NCBI GenBank assembly: GCA_051000345.1
Contig: JBPCOJ010000036.1
Coordinates: 1 to 56,953, forward strand
DNA from: JBHENC01 sp051000345
GTDB lineage: Bacteria; Acidobacteriota; Blastocatellia; Pyrinomonadales; Pyrinomonadaceae
Length of the DNA stretch: 56,953 bases
Direction of reading: 5' to 3'
Part shown: piece after piece, positions 1-7,707 of the stretch
How the letters are laid out: each line of letters opens with the position of its first letter
Numbering within the stretch: the stretch's first letter is position 1
The notes under the pieces: model-generated
What the model was told of the DNA's origin: nothing
Databases searched by the model: none
The model's input: the letters and a program-made list of their open reading frames with translations, nothing else
Program-made: the position numbers and the translations under genes

Positions 1-407
1 AACCAAACGATGGTAATAAAGATATTGAGCGGCTCCGAACTCGTCCACGGCAGCGTTAAGCCGAAGGCGACGACGAACGCCGCCGCCATAATCTGCCCGA
101 TCAATTTTTGATACGGCTTCGTGTGAACAAGATCGTCAATTAAGCCGATGGCGAAAAGAAAAGTGCTTGCGCCGACGACGACTAATCCGTGCGGCGTGTG
201 TTCGACGAACGCCGCGTAGCTTGCGAGCACCGCCAGCAGAATCGCCACGCCGCCGAACATCGCCGTCGGCTCTTTGTGCCACCGATCAATTTTCGGGCGC
301 GCCACCAATCCATTGCGCCGCGCCAACGCACGCACCAGCGGCGTGAGTCCGGCGGCAAGCGCGAATGAAACAGCAATGGCGATTAAAGAGTAAGGTGTGA
401 ACAACAT
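1..407 (-). CDS. WecA/TagO-type initiating sugar-phosphate transferase, partial
   Basis: Polyprenyl-phosphate GlcNAc-1-phosphate transferase of the MraY/WecA family, an inner-membrane enzyme that loads the first sugar phosphate onto undecaprenyl phosphate. Only the first 135 residues are in the window; the gene runs off the left edge. Visible are a hydrophobic segment at residues 4-24, the family motif RWHKEPTAMFGG at 42-53, a second hydrophobic segment at 54-68, and the cytosolic Asp-Asp pair in GLIDDL at 88-93 that binds magnesium in this family. The ATG at 407 fits the family N-terminus. It is the last visible gene of the minus-strand series beginning at 8.8 kb and lies 168 nt beyond the SDR stop, with a strong stem-loop between. 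The family is clear; the exact sugar cannot be read from this part. Confidence 0.88.
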   Translation of the reverse strand, partial: MLFTPYSLIAIAVSFALAAGLTPLVRALARRNGLVARPKIDRWHKEPTAMFGGVAILLAVLASYAAFVEHTPHGLVVVGASTFLFAIGLIDDLVHTKPYQKLIGQIMAAAFVVAFGLTLPWTSSEPLNIFITIVW

Positions 408-492
408 GACCCACTACGAAACATATTGGAAGCACTGCCCGTGCTTCGCGCCGAAAGTGCAAACCGTAACGGATTGACGCACGCAAATCAAG

Positions 493-542
493 TCACGCCA
501 AATCGCCAATGGGTAAAAATACCATAAGGCGATTTGGCGTGA
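493..542. repeat. 15-bp perfect inverted repeat (intergenic stem-loop)
   Basis: Arms TCACGCCAAATCGCC at 493-507 and its exact complement at 528-542. The 20-nt loop itself contains a near-palindrome around AAAA, so the whole 50 nt can fold almost completely. It lies between the SDR gene and the WecA-type gene, both on the minus strand. There is no clear T-run after the stem, so a simple intrinsic terminator is not proven; a processing or attenuation role is possible. Confidence 0.7.
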
Positions 543-575
543 ACGTATGACCTGCCTGACTCGATTGCTCTAATT

Positions 576-1574
576 TTATCCGGCGGCGTGCTCTTGGCTT
601 TTCGCTTCCGCAGATTGTCCGGTGAAGTGATTAATCACGCTTTCGAGAATTCCGTCGAGCGACTTTTTCGCCTCGAAGCCGATTAGCGCGTTGATTTTTG
701 AGGTGTCCGGCACGCGGCGCGGCATGTCCTCGAATCCTTCTTCGTAGGCTTCATCATACGGCACCATGACGATTTCGGACTGCGAGTTCGTCAATTCCTT
801 GATGCGTTCGGCGAGTCCGAGAATGCTGATTTCTTCCTGCGAGCCGATATTGAAAACCTGCCCGACAGCCTGCGGCTCGTCCATCAACTTCAGAAACGCG
901 CCGACGATGTCGCCCACATAACCGAAGCAACGCGTTTGCTGGCCGTCGCCGTAAACCGTGATCGGCCTTCCGGCAAGAGCCTGCTTCACAAAAGTCGGGA
1001 TAACCATGCCGTACTGCCCTGTCTGACGCGGCCCGACGGTGTTGAAGAGGCGCACGACGATGGTCGGCAATTTCTTTTCGCGCCAGTAAGCCAAGGCCAG
1101 AAATTCGTCAATCGCCTTCGAGCAGGCATAACTCCAGCGCCCCTTCGTCGTCGCGCCCATCACCAGATTGCCGTCTTCGCGGAAAGGCACTTCCGTGCTC
1201 AGGCCGTAAACTTCGGAAGTCGAAACGACGAACACCTTCTTCTTCTTTTTGTTAGCGAGCTTGAGCACTTCTTCCGTACCCTGCACGTTCGTTTCAATTG
1301 TCCTGACGGGGCTTTCGACAATCAATTTGACGCCGACAGCCGCCGCCAGATGAAACACGACATCGCATTGATCTATGAGTTCAGCGAGCACGGGTTGATT
1401 GTGAACGCTGTCAATCGTGTAATGAAAACGCGGATTGCTTTTGAGATGCTGAATGTTCTCGATGCTGCCCGTCGATAAATCGTCGATGATAAAAACTTCG
1501 TCGCCCCGTTTAAGATAAGCGTCCGAGAGGTGCGAGCCGATGAACCCCGCGCCTCCTGTGATTAATACTCGCAA
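576..1574 (-). CDS. Extended SDR NDP-sugar epimerase/dehydratase/decarboxylase
   Basis: Extended short-chain dehydrogenase of 332 residues acting on a nucleotide sugar in the cytoplasm. The Rossmann motif GGAGFIGSH is at residues 7-15, the substrate loop motif STSEVYG near 118-124 and the catalytic YACSK (Tyr-x3-Lys) near 150. Length and layout fit UDP-glucose 4-epimerase or UDP-glucuronate decarboxylase relatives, and I cannot choose between them. The start codon is TTG at 1574: a GGGAG Shine-Dalgarno (1583-1587 on the plus coordinates) sits 8 nt upstream, there is no nearby ATG, and the Rossmann fold begins at once. It follows the GT4 stop by 3 nt, so the two are cotranscribed. Confidence 0.85.
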   Translation of the reverse strand: MRVLITGGAGFIGSHLSDAYLKRGDEVFIIDDLSTGSIENIQHLKSNPRFHYTIDSVHNQPVLAELIDQCDVVFHLAAAVGVKLIVESPVRTIETNVQGTEEVLKLANKKKKKVFVVSTSEVYGLSTEVPFREDGNLVMGATTKGRWSYACSKAIDEFLALAYWREKKLPTIVVRLFNTVGPRQTGQYGMVIPTFVKQALAGRPITVYGDGQQTRCFGYVGDIVGAFLKLMDEPQAVGQVFNIGSQEEISILGLAERIKELTNSQSEIVMVPYDEAYEEGFEDMPRRVPDTSKINALIGFEAKKSLDGILESVINHFTGQSAEAKSQEHAAG

Positions 1575-1577
1575 ACT

Positions 1578-2924
1578 TTAATCTCCCTTCAAACTCGTCA
1601 GTCCGTTTGTTTCGATCTCCGGCAAATTTTTCGGCGCGGTGCTGACTTTATTCGCGCCGCCGGGCGTCAGTAATTCTTCGTAAAGCTTTGTGATGTCGGC
1701 GATCAATCGCTCTTTAGAATAAAATTGTTCGGCGAAGCGGCGCGCGCATGTTCCTAATTTGCGGCGCAAAGCTTCATCTTCGATGAGACGCGCGAGACCC
1801 GCGCAGAAACCTTGCTCATCATTTGCGCCAACCTTTACGCCGCGCTCGCAAACAACATAGCCGTTCTTTGAATCCGAAAGAGTATCCACGCTCTCGCCGA
1901 AAATATCAACGACGCCGCCCACCGCCGTCGCAATGCACGCGCGTTCGTTCGCCATCGCTTCGATCAAAGTCAGCGGCGTGCCTTCGTTCAATGAAGTCAG
2001 TGCCACGATGTCGAGCGCCGGGTAAAAATCCTCCGGGTCATGCCGCGTTCCCGTAAATATCACATCATTGCAGAGGCCGAGCGACGCAGCTAAATCTTGC
2101 AGCGCCGTTCGCAAATGACCGTCGCCGATAATTACAAATCGAACGCGCTGTTGTTTGTTCGCTCCCGCATAATTTCGTTTATAAAGCGCTGCCGCGCGCA
2201 GAAACAGCGCGTGGTTTTTAATCTCCGTCAAACGCCCGACGATGCCGATTAAAAGCGCGCCGCCTTCATCTGCAACGTCTTCATTTTTCGTCCACTCTCG
2301 CCGCAGCGCGTCCCCGCGCCCGCGCTGCTCACTGAACGCTTCCAGATCGAGGCCGAGCGGAATAATCGCAAACTGCTCGTGCCGCCCGACGCCGTACTCT
2401 TCGTGTATCTCACGATACTGCTGCCCGCTGATAACAACGATCCGGTCGGTCGCAACGCGCGCCAGATTTTTTTCAATGAATAAAAAAATGCGTGTCTTCC
2501 ATCGCCCGTAGTAACTATGAAAAACATGCCCGTGATATGTATGCACAAAGCGGCAGCGGCGCGGTTGCCCGATTAGCGCAGACAGCGTGAGCCAGCGGTA
2601 AAAAAATCCCGCGACGCGCCCGACTGTGCCAGCCTTCGCCGTGTGCGTGTGAACGATGTCCGGGCGCTCATGCCGCAGCAGCCGGTAAAGTTTCCAGACC
2701 GTAACCGCATCCTTCACGGAAATTTCGCGGCTCATCTCCTGAATAATCAGCGGCTCGACGCCTTGCGCAGCGGCGAAGTATGTCATGTCTTCTTCGCCCG
2801 GCGGAACGACTCCCGCGACCAGCACGGACTCATGCCCAGCCTTGCGCAGCGCCGCCGTCAGCCACGCGACATGCCGCGCCGGGCCGCCGACATTGAGCCG
2901 CGCAATGATGCGAACGATTTTCAT
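1578..2924 (-). CDS. Glycosyltransferase family 4
   Basis: GT-B fold glycosyltransferase of 448 residues. The N-terminal domain opens with the donor/acceptor loop MKIVRIIARLNVGGPARHV and carries DIVHTHTAKAG near residues 88-98. The C-terminal nucleotide-sugar domain has GIVGRLTEIKNH and the retaining E-x7-E region in SLNEGTPLTLIEAM. It transfers a sugar from an activated donor to the growing lipid-linked glycan at the cytoplasmic face. Donor and acceptor cannot be read. An inverted repeat ends 5 nt before the ATG and no Shine-Dalgarno is visible, so translation may depend on that stem or on coupling with the gene upstream. Confidence 0.9.
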   Translation of the reverse strand: MKIVRIIARLNVGGPARHVAWLTAALRKAGHESVLVAGVVPPGEEDMTYFAAAQGVEPLIIQEMSREISVKDAVTVWKLYRLLRHERPDIVHTHTAKAGTVGRVAGFFYRWLTLSALIGQPRRCRFVHTYHGHVFHSYYGRWKTRIFLFIEKNLARVATDRIVVISGQQYREIHEEYGVGRHEQFAIIPLGLDLEAFSEQRGRGDALRREWTKNEDVADEGGALLIGIVGRLTEIKNHALFLRAAALYKRNYAGANKQQRVRFVIIGDGHLRTALQDLAASLGLCNDVIFTGTRHDPEDFYPALDIVALTSLNEGTPLTLIEAMANERACIATAVGGVVDIFGESVDTLSDSKNGYVVCERGVKVGANDEQGFCAGLARLIEDEALRRKLGTCARRFAEQFYSKERLIADITKLYEELLTPGGANKVSTAPKNLPEIETNGLTSLKGD

Positions 2925-2929
2925 TGCTT

Positions 2930-2981
2930 AGTGGACAGTGGGCAATGGTCAGTTAAAAGCAGAAACTGCCCACTGTCCACT
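2930..2981. repeat. Inverted repeat made of TGGNCA heptads
   Basis: Perfect 15-bp arms at 2930-2944 and 2967-2981 around a 22-nt loop. The left side is three heptads in exact register, GTGGACA (2931), GTGGGCA (2938) and ATGGTCA (2945). The right arm holds the complements of the first two. The stem lies between the RmlC-like gene and the GT4 gene and stops 5 nt before the GT4 start codon. Confidence 0.75.
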
Positions 2982-2984
2982 ATT

Positions 2985-3512
2985 TCAATCTTCAATCCGA
3001 AAACTCGTATTCGGATCGTCTTCGTGGCGTATCTCGTCGATTTGTTCGCGTTTGCCCGTGCCCATAAATAGTTGATTCGGGCAATTGATAACGATGCCGA
3101 TTGTGTGTCCTATATTGCGGTAAGCATGGACGACGCCCTTCGGCACGATGACGGCCTTCGGATTGTCTTCGCCGACGTAGAGAGTCATTACGTGATCGCG
3201 CGTTTCGGAATCCGCGCGGTTGTCCCACATGCGCAATTTGAAGTTCGACGGCCCGAGGAAGCAGAATAAATCCGCTTGCTCGACGTGCTCGTGCGGGCCG
3301 CGCGTGACGTGCGGCTGCGTCGCGGAGATGTAAGACATCGTCGGATAAAATTCTTCCGCGAGTTCATCGTGGCGAAATAGTTCGGCCAGCCAGCCGCGCT
3401 CGTCAACGAACTTGCGCAAATCGCGCACGACGACATCCTGTATTTGTCCGCGCTTGAATTTGCGCGTCTGGCTCTCAGACGCTTCCGGCGCTGGACTGCT
3501 GCTGCTCTGCAT
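2985..3512 (-). CDS. RmlC-like cupin, dTDP-4-keto-6-deoxyhexose 3,5-epimerase family
   Basis: Cupin-fold protein of 175 residues resembling dTDP-4-dehydrorhamnose 3,5-epimerase. Recognisable pieces are VVVRDLRKFVDERGWLAELF, the His-rich strand TRGPHEHVEQADLF, and VIVPKGVVHAYRN. It lacks the canonical epimerase block of the form RGMHFQ followed by an IDLR strand that the second RmlC-like protein at 30.4 kb retains, so epimerase activity is less certain here. Its start overlaps the end of rmlA by 38 nt, which ties it to dTDP-sugar synthesis. It could be a true 3,5-epimerase, a single-site epimerase, or a ketoisomerase-type cupin. Confidence 0.78.
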   Translation of the reverse strand: MQSSSSPAPEASESQTRKFKRGQIQDVVVRDLRKFVDERGWLAELFRHDELAEEFYPTMSYISATQPHVTRGPHEHVEQADLFCFLGPSNFKLRMWDNRADSETRDHVMTLYVGEDNPKAVIVPKGVVHAYRNIGHTIGIVINCPNQLFMGTGKREQIDEIRHEDDPNTSFRIED

Positions 3513-4248
3513 GTTTCAACTCCATATTATTAGCGCCGGTTTTGGCGACCAGATTCGAGGCGTGCTGAAGGCTCTCGAAGGTTCCCGCGTCAGTCCACCA
3601 TCCGTCGAGTTCTTCCCAAGTCATTTCGTTGCGCTCGATATAAGCGTTATTGACATCCGTGATTTCAAGTTCGCCGCGACCCGATGGTTTGAGCGTTTTG
3701 ATGATATTGAAAACTTCCGTGTCGTACATATAAACGCCGATCACGGCATAATCGGATTTCGGGGCGGCGGGCTTTTCTTCAACGCGCACGACGCGACGAT
3801 TATCTAATTCCGGCACGCCGAAGCGCTGCGGGTCTTCAACTTTTTTAAGCATGATTTTCGCGCCGCCGCCCTGATGCCGGTACGCGCGCACGGCATCGCA
3901 GATATTGCCTTCGATGATGTTGTCGCCGAGGATAATGCAAAGCGGCTCGTCTGCGGCAAAGTGTTCGGCGAGCGCGAGCGCATCGGCGATGCCGCCTTCG
4001 CCTTCCTGATATGTGTAGTTGAGATGCTTGAGGCCGAATGCCTTGCCGTTGCCCAAGAGCTTCAGAAAATCGCCCGCCGAATTGCCGCCCGTGACAAGCA
4101 GTATGTCGTTGATCCCGGCATTGACGAGCGCCTGAATCGGATAATAAATCATCGGCTTATCGTAAACGGGCAGCAAGTGTTTATTAGTCACAATGGTCAG
4201 CGGACGCAAACGCGAACCGAGTCCGCCAGCCAACACAACGCCTTTCAT
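3475..4248 (-). CDS. rmlA: Glucose-1-phosphate thymidylyltransferase
   Basis: First enzyme of the dTDP-hexose pathway, making dTDP-glucose from dTTP and glucose 1-phosphate. The signature GGLGSRLRPLT is at residues 8-18, followed by NKHLLPVYDKPMIYYP, the metal-site motif ILGDNI near 106-111 and VEEKP near 155. At 257 residues it is shorter than the roughly 290-residue E. coli form, lacking the C-terminal extension, as short RmlA variants do. It is cotranscribed with the overlapping RmlC-like gene; its likely partners rmlB and rmlD lie 19 kb away on the same strand. ATG start at 4248. Confidence 0.92.
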   Translation of the reverse strand: MKGVVLAGGLGSRLRPLTIVTNKHLLPVYDKPMIYYPIQALVNAGINDILLVTGGNSAGDFLKLLGNGKAFGLKHLNYTYQEGEGGIADALALAEHFAADEPLCIILGDNIIEGNICDAVRAYRHQGGGAKIMLKKVEDPQRFGVPELDNRRVVRVEEKPAAPKSDYAVIGVYMYDTEVFNIIKTLKPSGRGELEITDVNNAYIERNEMTWEELDGWWTDAGTFESLQHASNLVAKTGANNMELKHAEQQQSSAGSV

Positions 4249-4290
4249 ATATTAGTTCTCCTCTAAAAAATTTATTAGATAATAACTCAA

Positions 4291-4372
4291 CCAAGTTGGT
4301 GGTTATAAGTTGCCACTAGCTAAAGCTAGTGGCAACTTATTGCAATCAAAAACTCCATAACCAGCAACTTGG
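4291..4372. repeat. Nested palindrome (REP/MITE-like) between asnB and rmlA
   Basis: An inner perfect 16-bp hairpin has arms 4305-4320 and 4325-4340 with a TAAA tetraloop and core GCCACTAGC. An outer 16-bp pair (4291-4306 and 4357-4372) matches with one mismatch. The two share bases at 4305-4306, so they are competing folds as well as nested ones. The inner stem is strong enough to act as a terminator or RNA-end stabiliser after the asparagine synthase gene. No transposase gene is linked to it. Confidence 0.75.
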
Positions 4373-4417
4373 ATTACTTGAAGACCGAGCTTCAATACTT
4401 AAAGTAATCAATATCAG

Positions 4418-6301
4418 TTAATCAATAAAACGCTCGAACCATAATTCCAGCATTAACAGCGTCCACAATTTGGAAGCGTGGTCGCGCCCGCCGCGCGTGT
4501 GCTGTTCAATCAATTGCTCGACGACTTCCGGCTTGAAAAGATTTCTTTTGAGAGACTTTTCGGAGAGCAGCGTTTCACGCATGAAGGGCTGCATTTCTCC
4601 GCGCAGCCAGTGACCGATGGGTACGCCGAAACCCATTTTTCGCCGGTTCAAATTCTCCGCCGGTAAAAGTTTTTCGAGCACGCGCTTCAACAAATACTTG
4701 GTCGTCAATCCGCGCAGCTTGTATTTTTCCGGCAGGCTCGCGGCGAATTCTATAACCTTATGATCGAGAAACGGCGAGCGCGCTTCGAGCGACACGGCCA
4801 TGCTCGCAATATCGACTTTGACGAGCAGATCGTTCGGCAGATAAGTCATCATGTCTGTTAAAAGCGTGGCGTCAACGATGCCCGCGCCGTTCGCCTTCGC
4901 AAACCACGGAGCGAGGCACTCCGCGCCGCTCGAGGTGTTTGTTCGATGTCGAAACTCATCCGTGTAAAGTTCCCTTTTGTCGTCCGTATCGAAGGCGCTG
5001 ACCCAGCGCAAGTAACGCTCGACTTTCGGCAGCGATGCGGCTTCCATAAAACGCTTGGCGCGGCGCAGGCGATGGCGGCTGTTTTCCGGCGCGGGCATCA
5101 ATTCAAAAGCGCGCTCGATAAAAGTTTTACGCAACGCTGCGGGCAGCTTGTGATATGCCTCTGCAATGCGCATCGCCGCGTAACGCTCGTAGCCCGCGAA
5201 GCTTTCGTCGCCGCCGTCGCCGTTTAGTGCAACCGTGACGTGGCGGCGCGTTTCCCTCGCAACGTAGTAAGTCGGAATGGCGGACGAATCCGCGTAAGGC
5301 TCGCCGTAGTGCTCGACGAGCGTCGGCAAAACTTCGAGCGCATCGGGGCGAACGATGAATTCGTGATGATCCGCTCCAAAGTGTTCGGCAATGCGGCGCG
5401 CGTGATGCAGTTCGCTGAAATCCTGTTCCTCAAAGCCGATGGAAAAAGTTTTGACGGGCTGCGTCGATTCCTCGCTCATCAATGCGACGACGGCGGAGGA
5501 ATCAATGCCGCCGGAAAGAAACGCGCCGAGCGGAACTTCCGAGATAAGGCGTATGCGCACGGCTTCGCGCAATAACTCGATGGCGCGCTTGCCCGCTTCT
5601 TCTTCATTGATTCGGAGTTTCGTATTGAAGTCGGGCAGCCAGTAGCGTTTGATCTCGACTGTGCCGTCCCGCTTGTAACGCAGTGTGTGTCCCGGCTCGA
5701 GTTTTTTGATTCCGCGAAAGGCCGTGTGCGGCGCAGGCACGCACATGAAAGAAAGATATTTATCAATCGCTTCGGTGTTCACTTCGCGGCTGATGTCCGG
5801 GTGTTTGAGCAGCGCGCTGAATTCCGAAGCGAAGATTAATTGATTGCCCACCTCCGCATAGAGCAAAGGCTTTTTGCCGACGCGGTCACGCGCTAAAAAC
5901 AGTTCTTCGGCGCGTTCGTCCCAGATGGCAAAGGCGAACATGCCGCGCAAATAGGTCGGACACTCCGCGCCGTATTCTTCGTAGGCGTGGATAATCGCTT
6001 CCGTGTCGCTGTCCGTGTAGAACTTATGACCGAGTCGTTCGAGGCTCGCGCGTAGAGGTTGGTAGTTATAAATTTCGCCGTTGAAGACAGTCCACGCCGT
6101 GCGGTCTTCGTTGTGAATCGGCTGCTGTCCGCCGCTGATGTCGATAATGGCGAGCCGCCGCATTGCGAGACCGATGCGGCCTTTAACGTAAGCGCCTTCT
6201 TCGTCCGGCCCTCGGTGGCGAATCGCATCGCACATCTGCGTGAGCACGCCCACGTCCGCCGACTGCCCTTCGCGGCGCACAATGCCAACGATTCCACACA
6301 C
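4418..6301 (-). CDS. asnB: Asparagine synthase (glutamine-hydrolysing), polysaccharide-locus type
   Basis: Class-II amidotransferase of 627 residues. The N-terminal glutaminase domain begins Met-Cys-Gly-Ile-Val; Cys2 must be the mature N-terminal nucleophile, which fixes the start at GTG 6301. RHRGPDEEG is near residues 28-36 and FNGEIYNY near 73-80. The C-terminal synthetase domain has the pyrophosphatase loop SGGIDSS at 263-269. Such proteins make asparagine, but in O-antigen loci relatives (for example WbpS of Pseudomonas) amidate uronic acids. The setting between glycosyltransferases and the WlbA/B/C-like genes at 17-20 kb makes a sugar-amide role plausible, though unproven. It follows the membrane gene by 5 nt. 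Confidence 0.9.
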   Translation of the reverse strand: MCGIVGIVRREGQSADVGVLTQMCDAIRHRGPDEEGAYVKGRIGLAMRRLAIIDISGGQQPIHNEDRTAWTVFNGEIYNYQPLRASLERLGHKFYTDSDTEAIIHAYEEYGAECPTYLRGMFAFAIWDERAEELFLARDRVGKKPLLYAEVGNQLIFASEFSALLKHPDISREVNTEAIDKYLSFMCVPAPHTAFRGIKKLEPGHTLRYKRDGTVEIKRYWLPDFNTKLRINEEEAGKRAIELLREAVRIRLISEVPLGAFLSGGIDSSAVVALMSEESTQPVKTFSIGFEEQDFSELHHARRIAEHFGADHHEFIVRPDALEVLPTLVEHYGEPYADSSAIPTYYVARETRRHVTVALNGDGGDESFAGYERYAAMRIAEAYHKLPAALRKTFIERAFELMPAPENSRHRLRRAKRFMEAASLPKVERYLRWVSAFDTDDKRELYTDEFRHRTNTSSGAECLAPWFAKANGAGIVDATLLTDMMTYLPNDLLVKVDIASMAVSLEARSPFLDHKVIEFAASLPEKYKLRGLTTKYLLKRVLEKLLPAENLNRRKMGFGVPIGHWLRGEMQPFMRETLLSEKSLKRNLFKPEVVEQLIEQHTRGGRDHASKLWTLLMLELWFERFID

Positions 6302-6306
6302 GTTTT

Positions 6307-7665
6307 TTAATTTCCCCGAAGCTGCGGGCTGCGGCTATTGCCCGCGAACGCCGCACGTTGTTTGGACAATTCGCTCTGCCGCTGCTTGTCTTCTCTTTTT
6401 TCGCGCACGATGGTGTAGCCGACGGCGACAAAAATAAAATAGAAAACGAGCAACTGCGAACGCTGGCGATAGGCCGTGCCGATATTGCCTTGAAACACGG
6501 AGTAGGAAAGGGAGAGCATCGTCGTGAAAAGGATAACGGGCAAAACCCGACGCAGTTTATACTTGATGGCAAACCACAGGCCGAGTATCAGCAGCGGAAA
6601 CGATAACCACCAGACGATCATCTCCGGCAGCGTAATGCTCTGCCGCAAACTTGCCAACTGCCACGGGAACGGCGCGAACAAAAGATAAATCATGCCGACG
6701 GGAATCGCGCTCAGTGCGCCCGATGTGGTTGAAACGTCCACGTCTTTTCCGAAGCCTGTGTTGGCCGTCGAAACCATCCCGCTACGCTGGTGCTGTATGG
6801 CTTCGAGGTTAGCATAGTTATCGAGTTGCGAACTCGCCGTGCGCAGCACACCCAGATACGTCACAGCCAGTCCCATCATCATAACAATAAAGAATTGCCG
6901 CAGCACGCTCGTCGTCGTCGTCTTTTGCATTCCGATGGCAAAGCTTCCGACGATGGCGACCACCACCACATAAAACACGTAAAAGCGGAAATTGAGCACA
7001 CAGATCAAAGCAAACAATAGCATCGCGAAATACTTAAGGCTCAAATGCTCGCCGAGCTTAAGCGTCGCAAGCATCGCCAGTGATAGAAAAAACACTATCG
7101 CGGCATCCTTTAAGCCCTGCGAAGACCACAGTATCAATGACGGATAAAAAGCGACAAAGAGCGCGGAGATGCGTGCGACCCTGCCGTTAGCGAACATATG
7201 CTGCGCGCACAAAAATATGACCGGCGCCGTCGCCGCGCCGATCACCGCATTGACCAACTGCACGGCGAGCATATTGCGGTCAATCAACCAGTAGATCGCG
7301 CCCACCATGTAATTCATTCCCCAACTGCCACCATTGCCCGCCCACTCCAGCGAATGATATGTCCATTCGCCGCGCCAGACCTTGAGCATCCCTTGACCGA
7401 GCGCGTCGTAGGTAAAGGCATCGCCGCCGAAGAACTCCTGCAAGTTAAATGAAAAGATGAGCGCGCTGACAAGCATTCTGGCAAGCAGCGCGAGAATAAA
7501 AATGCGCAGCAGGAATTCTCTATCTGTTTCGAGACGGGAAATCACAAGCACGGCAGGTACCGCCAAGACAAGACAAAGAACGACTGCCGACGCCCCATAG
7601 ACGGGTACCAGCGCGGCGATAGCGCCGCTTAAAGCTAAAATTAAAACAATGAGAAGTGCGTTCAT
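6307..7665 (-). CDS. Polytopic membrane protein, C-type (GT39-like) glycosyltransferase candidate
   Basis: Integral membrane protein of 452 residues with roughly ten hydrophobic segments, the first three near residues 4-20, 23-41 and 53-75. A large first external loop carries the acidic motif GGDAFTYD at 80-87, where polyprenyl-phosphate-sugar-dependent C-type transferases (dolichyl-phosphate-mannose mannosyltransferase-like) hold a catalytic aspartate. The C-terminus is basic and soluble (REKREDKQRQSE). It could add a side branch at the periplasmic face. A Wzy-like polymerase is an alternative because those are equally divergent. It is in line with the downstream asparagine synthase gene. 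Family assignment is moderate; substrate unknown. Confidence 0.65.
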   Translation of the reverse strand: MNALLIVLILALSGAIAALVPVYGASAVVLCLVLAVPAVLVISRLETDREFLLRIFILALLARMLVSALIFSFNLQEFFGGDAFTYDALGQGMLKVWRGEWTYHSLEWAGNGGSWGMNYMVGAIYWLIDRNMLAVQLVNAVIGAATAPVIFLCAQHMFANGRVARISALFVAFYPSLILWSSQGLKDAAIVFFLSLAMLATLKLGEHLSLKYFAMLLFALICVLNFRFYVFYVVVVAIVGSFAIGMQKTTTTSVLRQFFIVMMMGLAVTYLGVLRTASSQLDNYANLEAIQHQRSGMVSTANTGFGKDVDVSTTSGALSAIPVGMIYLLFAPFPWQLASLRQSITLPEMIVWWLSFPLLILGLWFAIKYKLRRVLPVILFTTMLSLSYSVFQGNIGTAYRQRSQLLVFYFIFVAVGYTIVREKREDKQRQSELSKQRAAFAGNSRSPQLRGN

Positions 7666-7707
7666 TAGCTTAAACGATAAAACAATCGAGAGATAAAGCG
7701 CCGCGAG

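Noticed and set aside
4291..4372. Insertion sequence
   Set aside because: Only 82 nt, no transposase and no target-site duplication that I could see; kept as a REP/MITE-like palindrome.
6307..7665. Wzy O-antigen polymerase
   Set aside because: The acidic motif in the first external loop fits C-type transferases better; Wzy remains possible, so the call was kept general.
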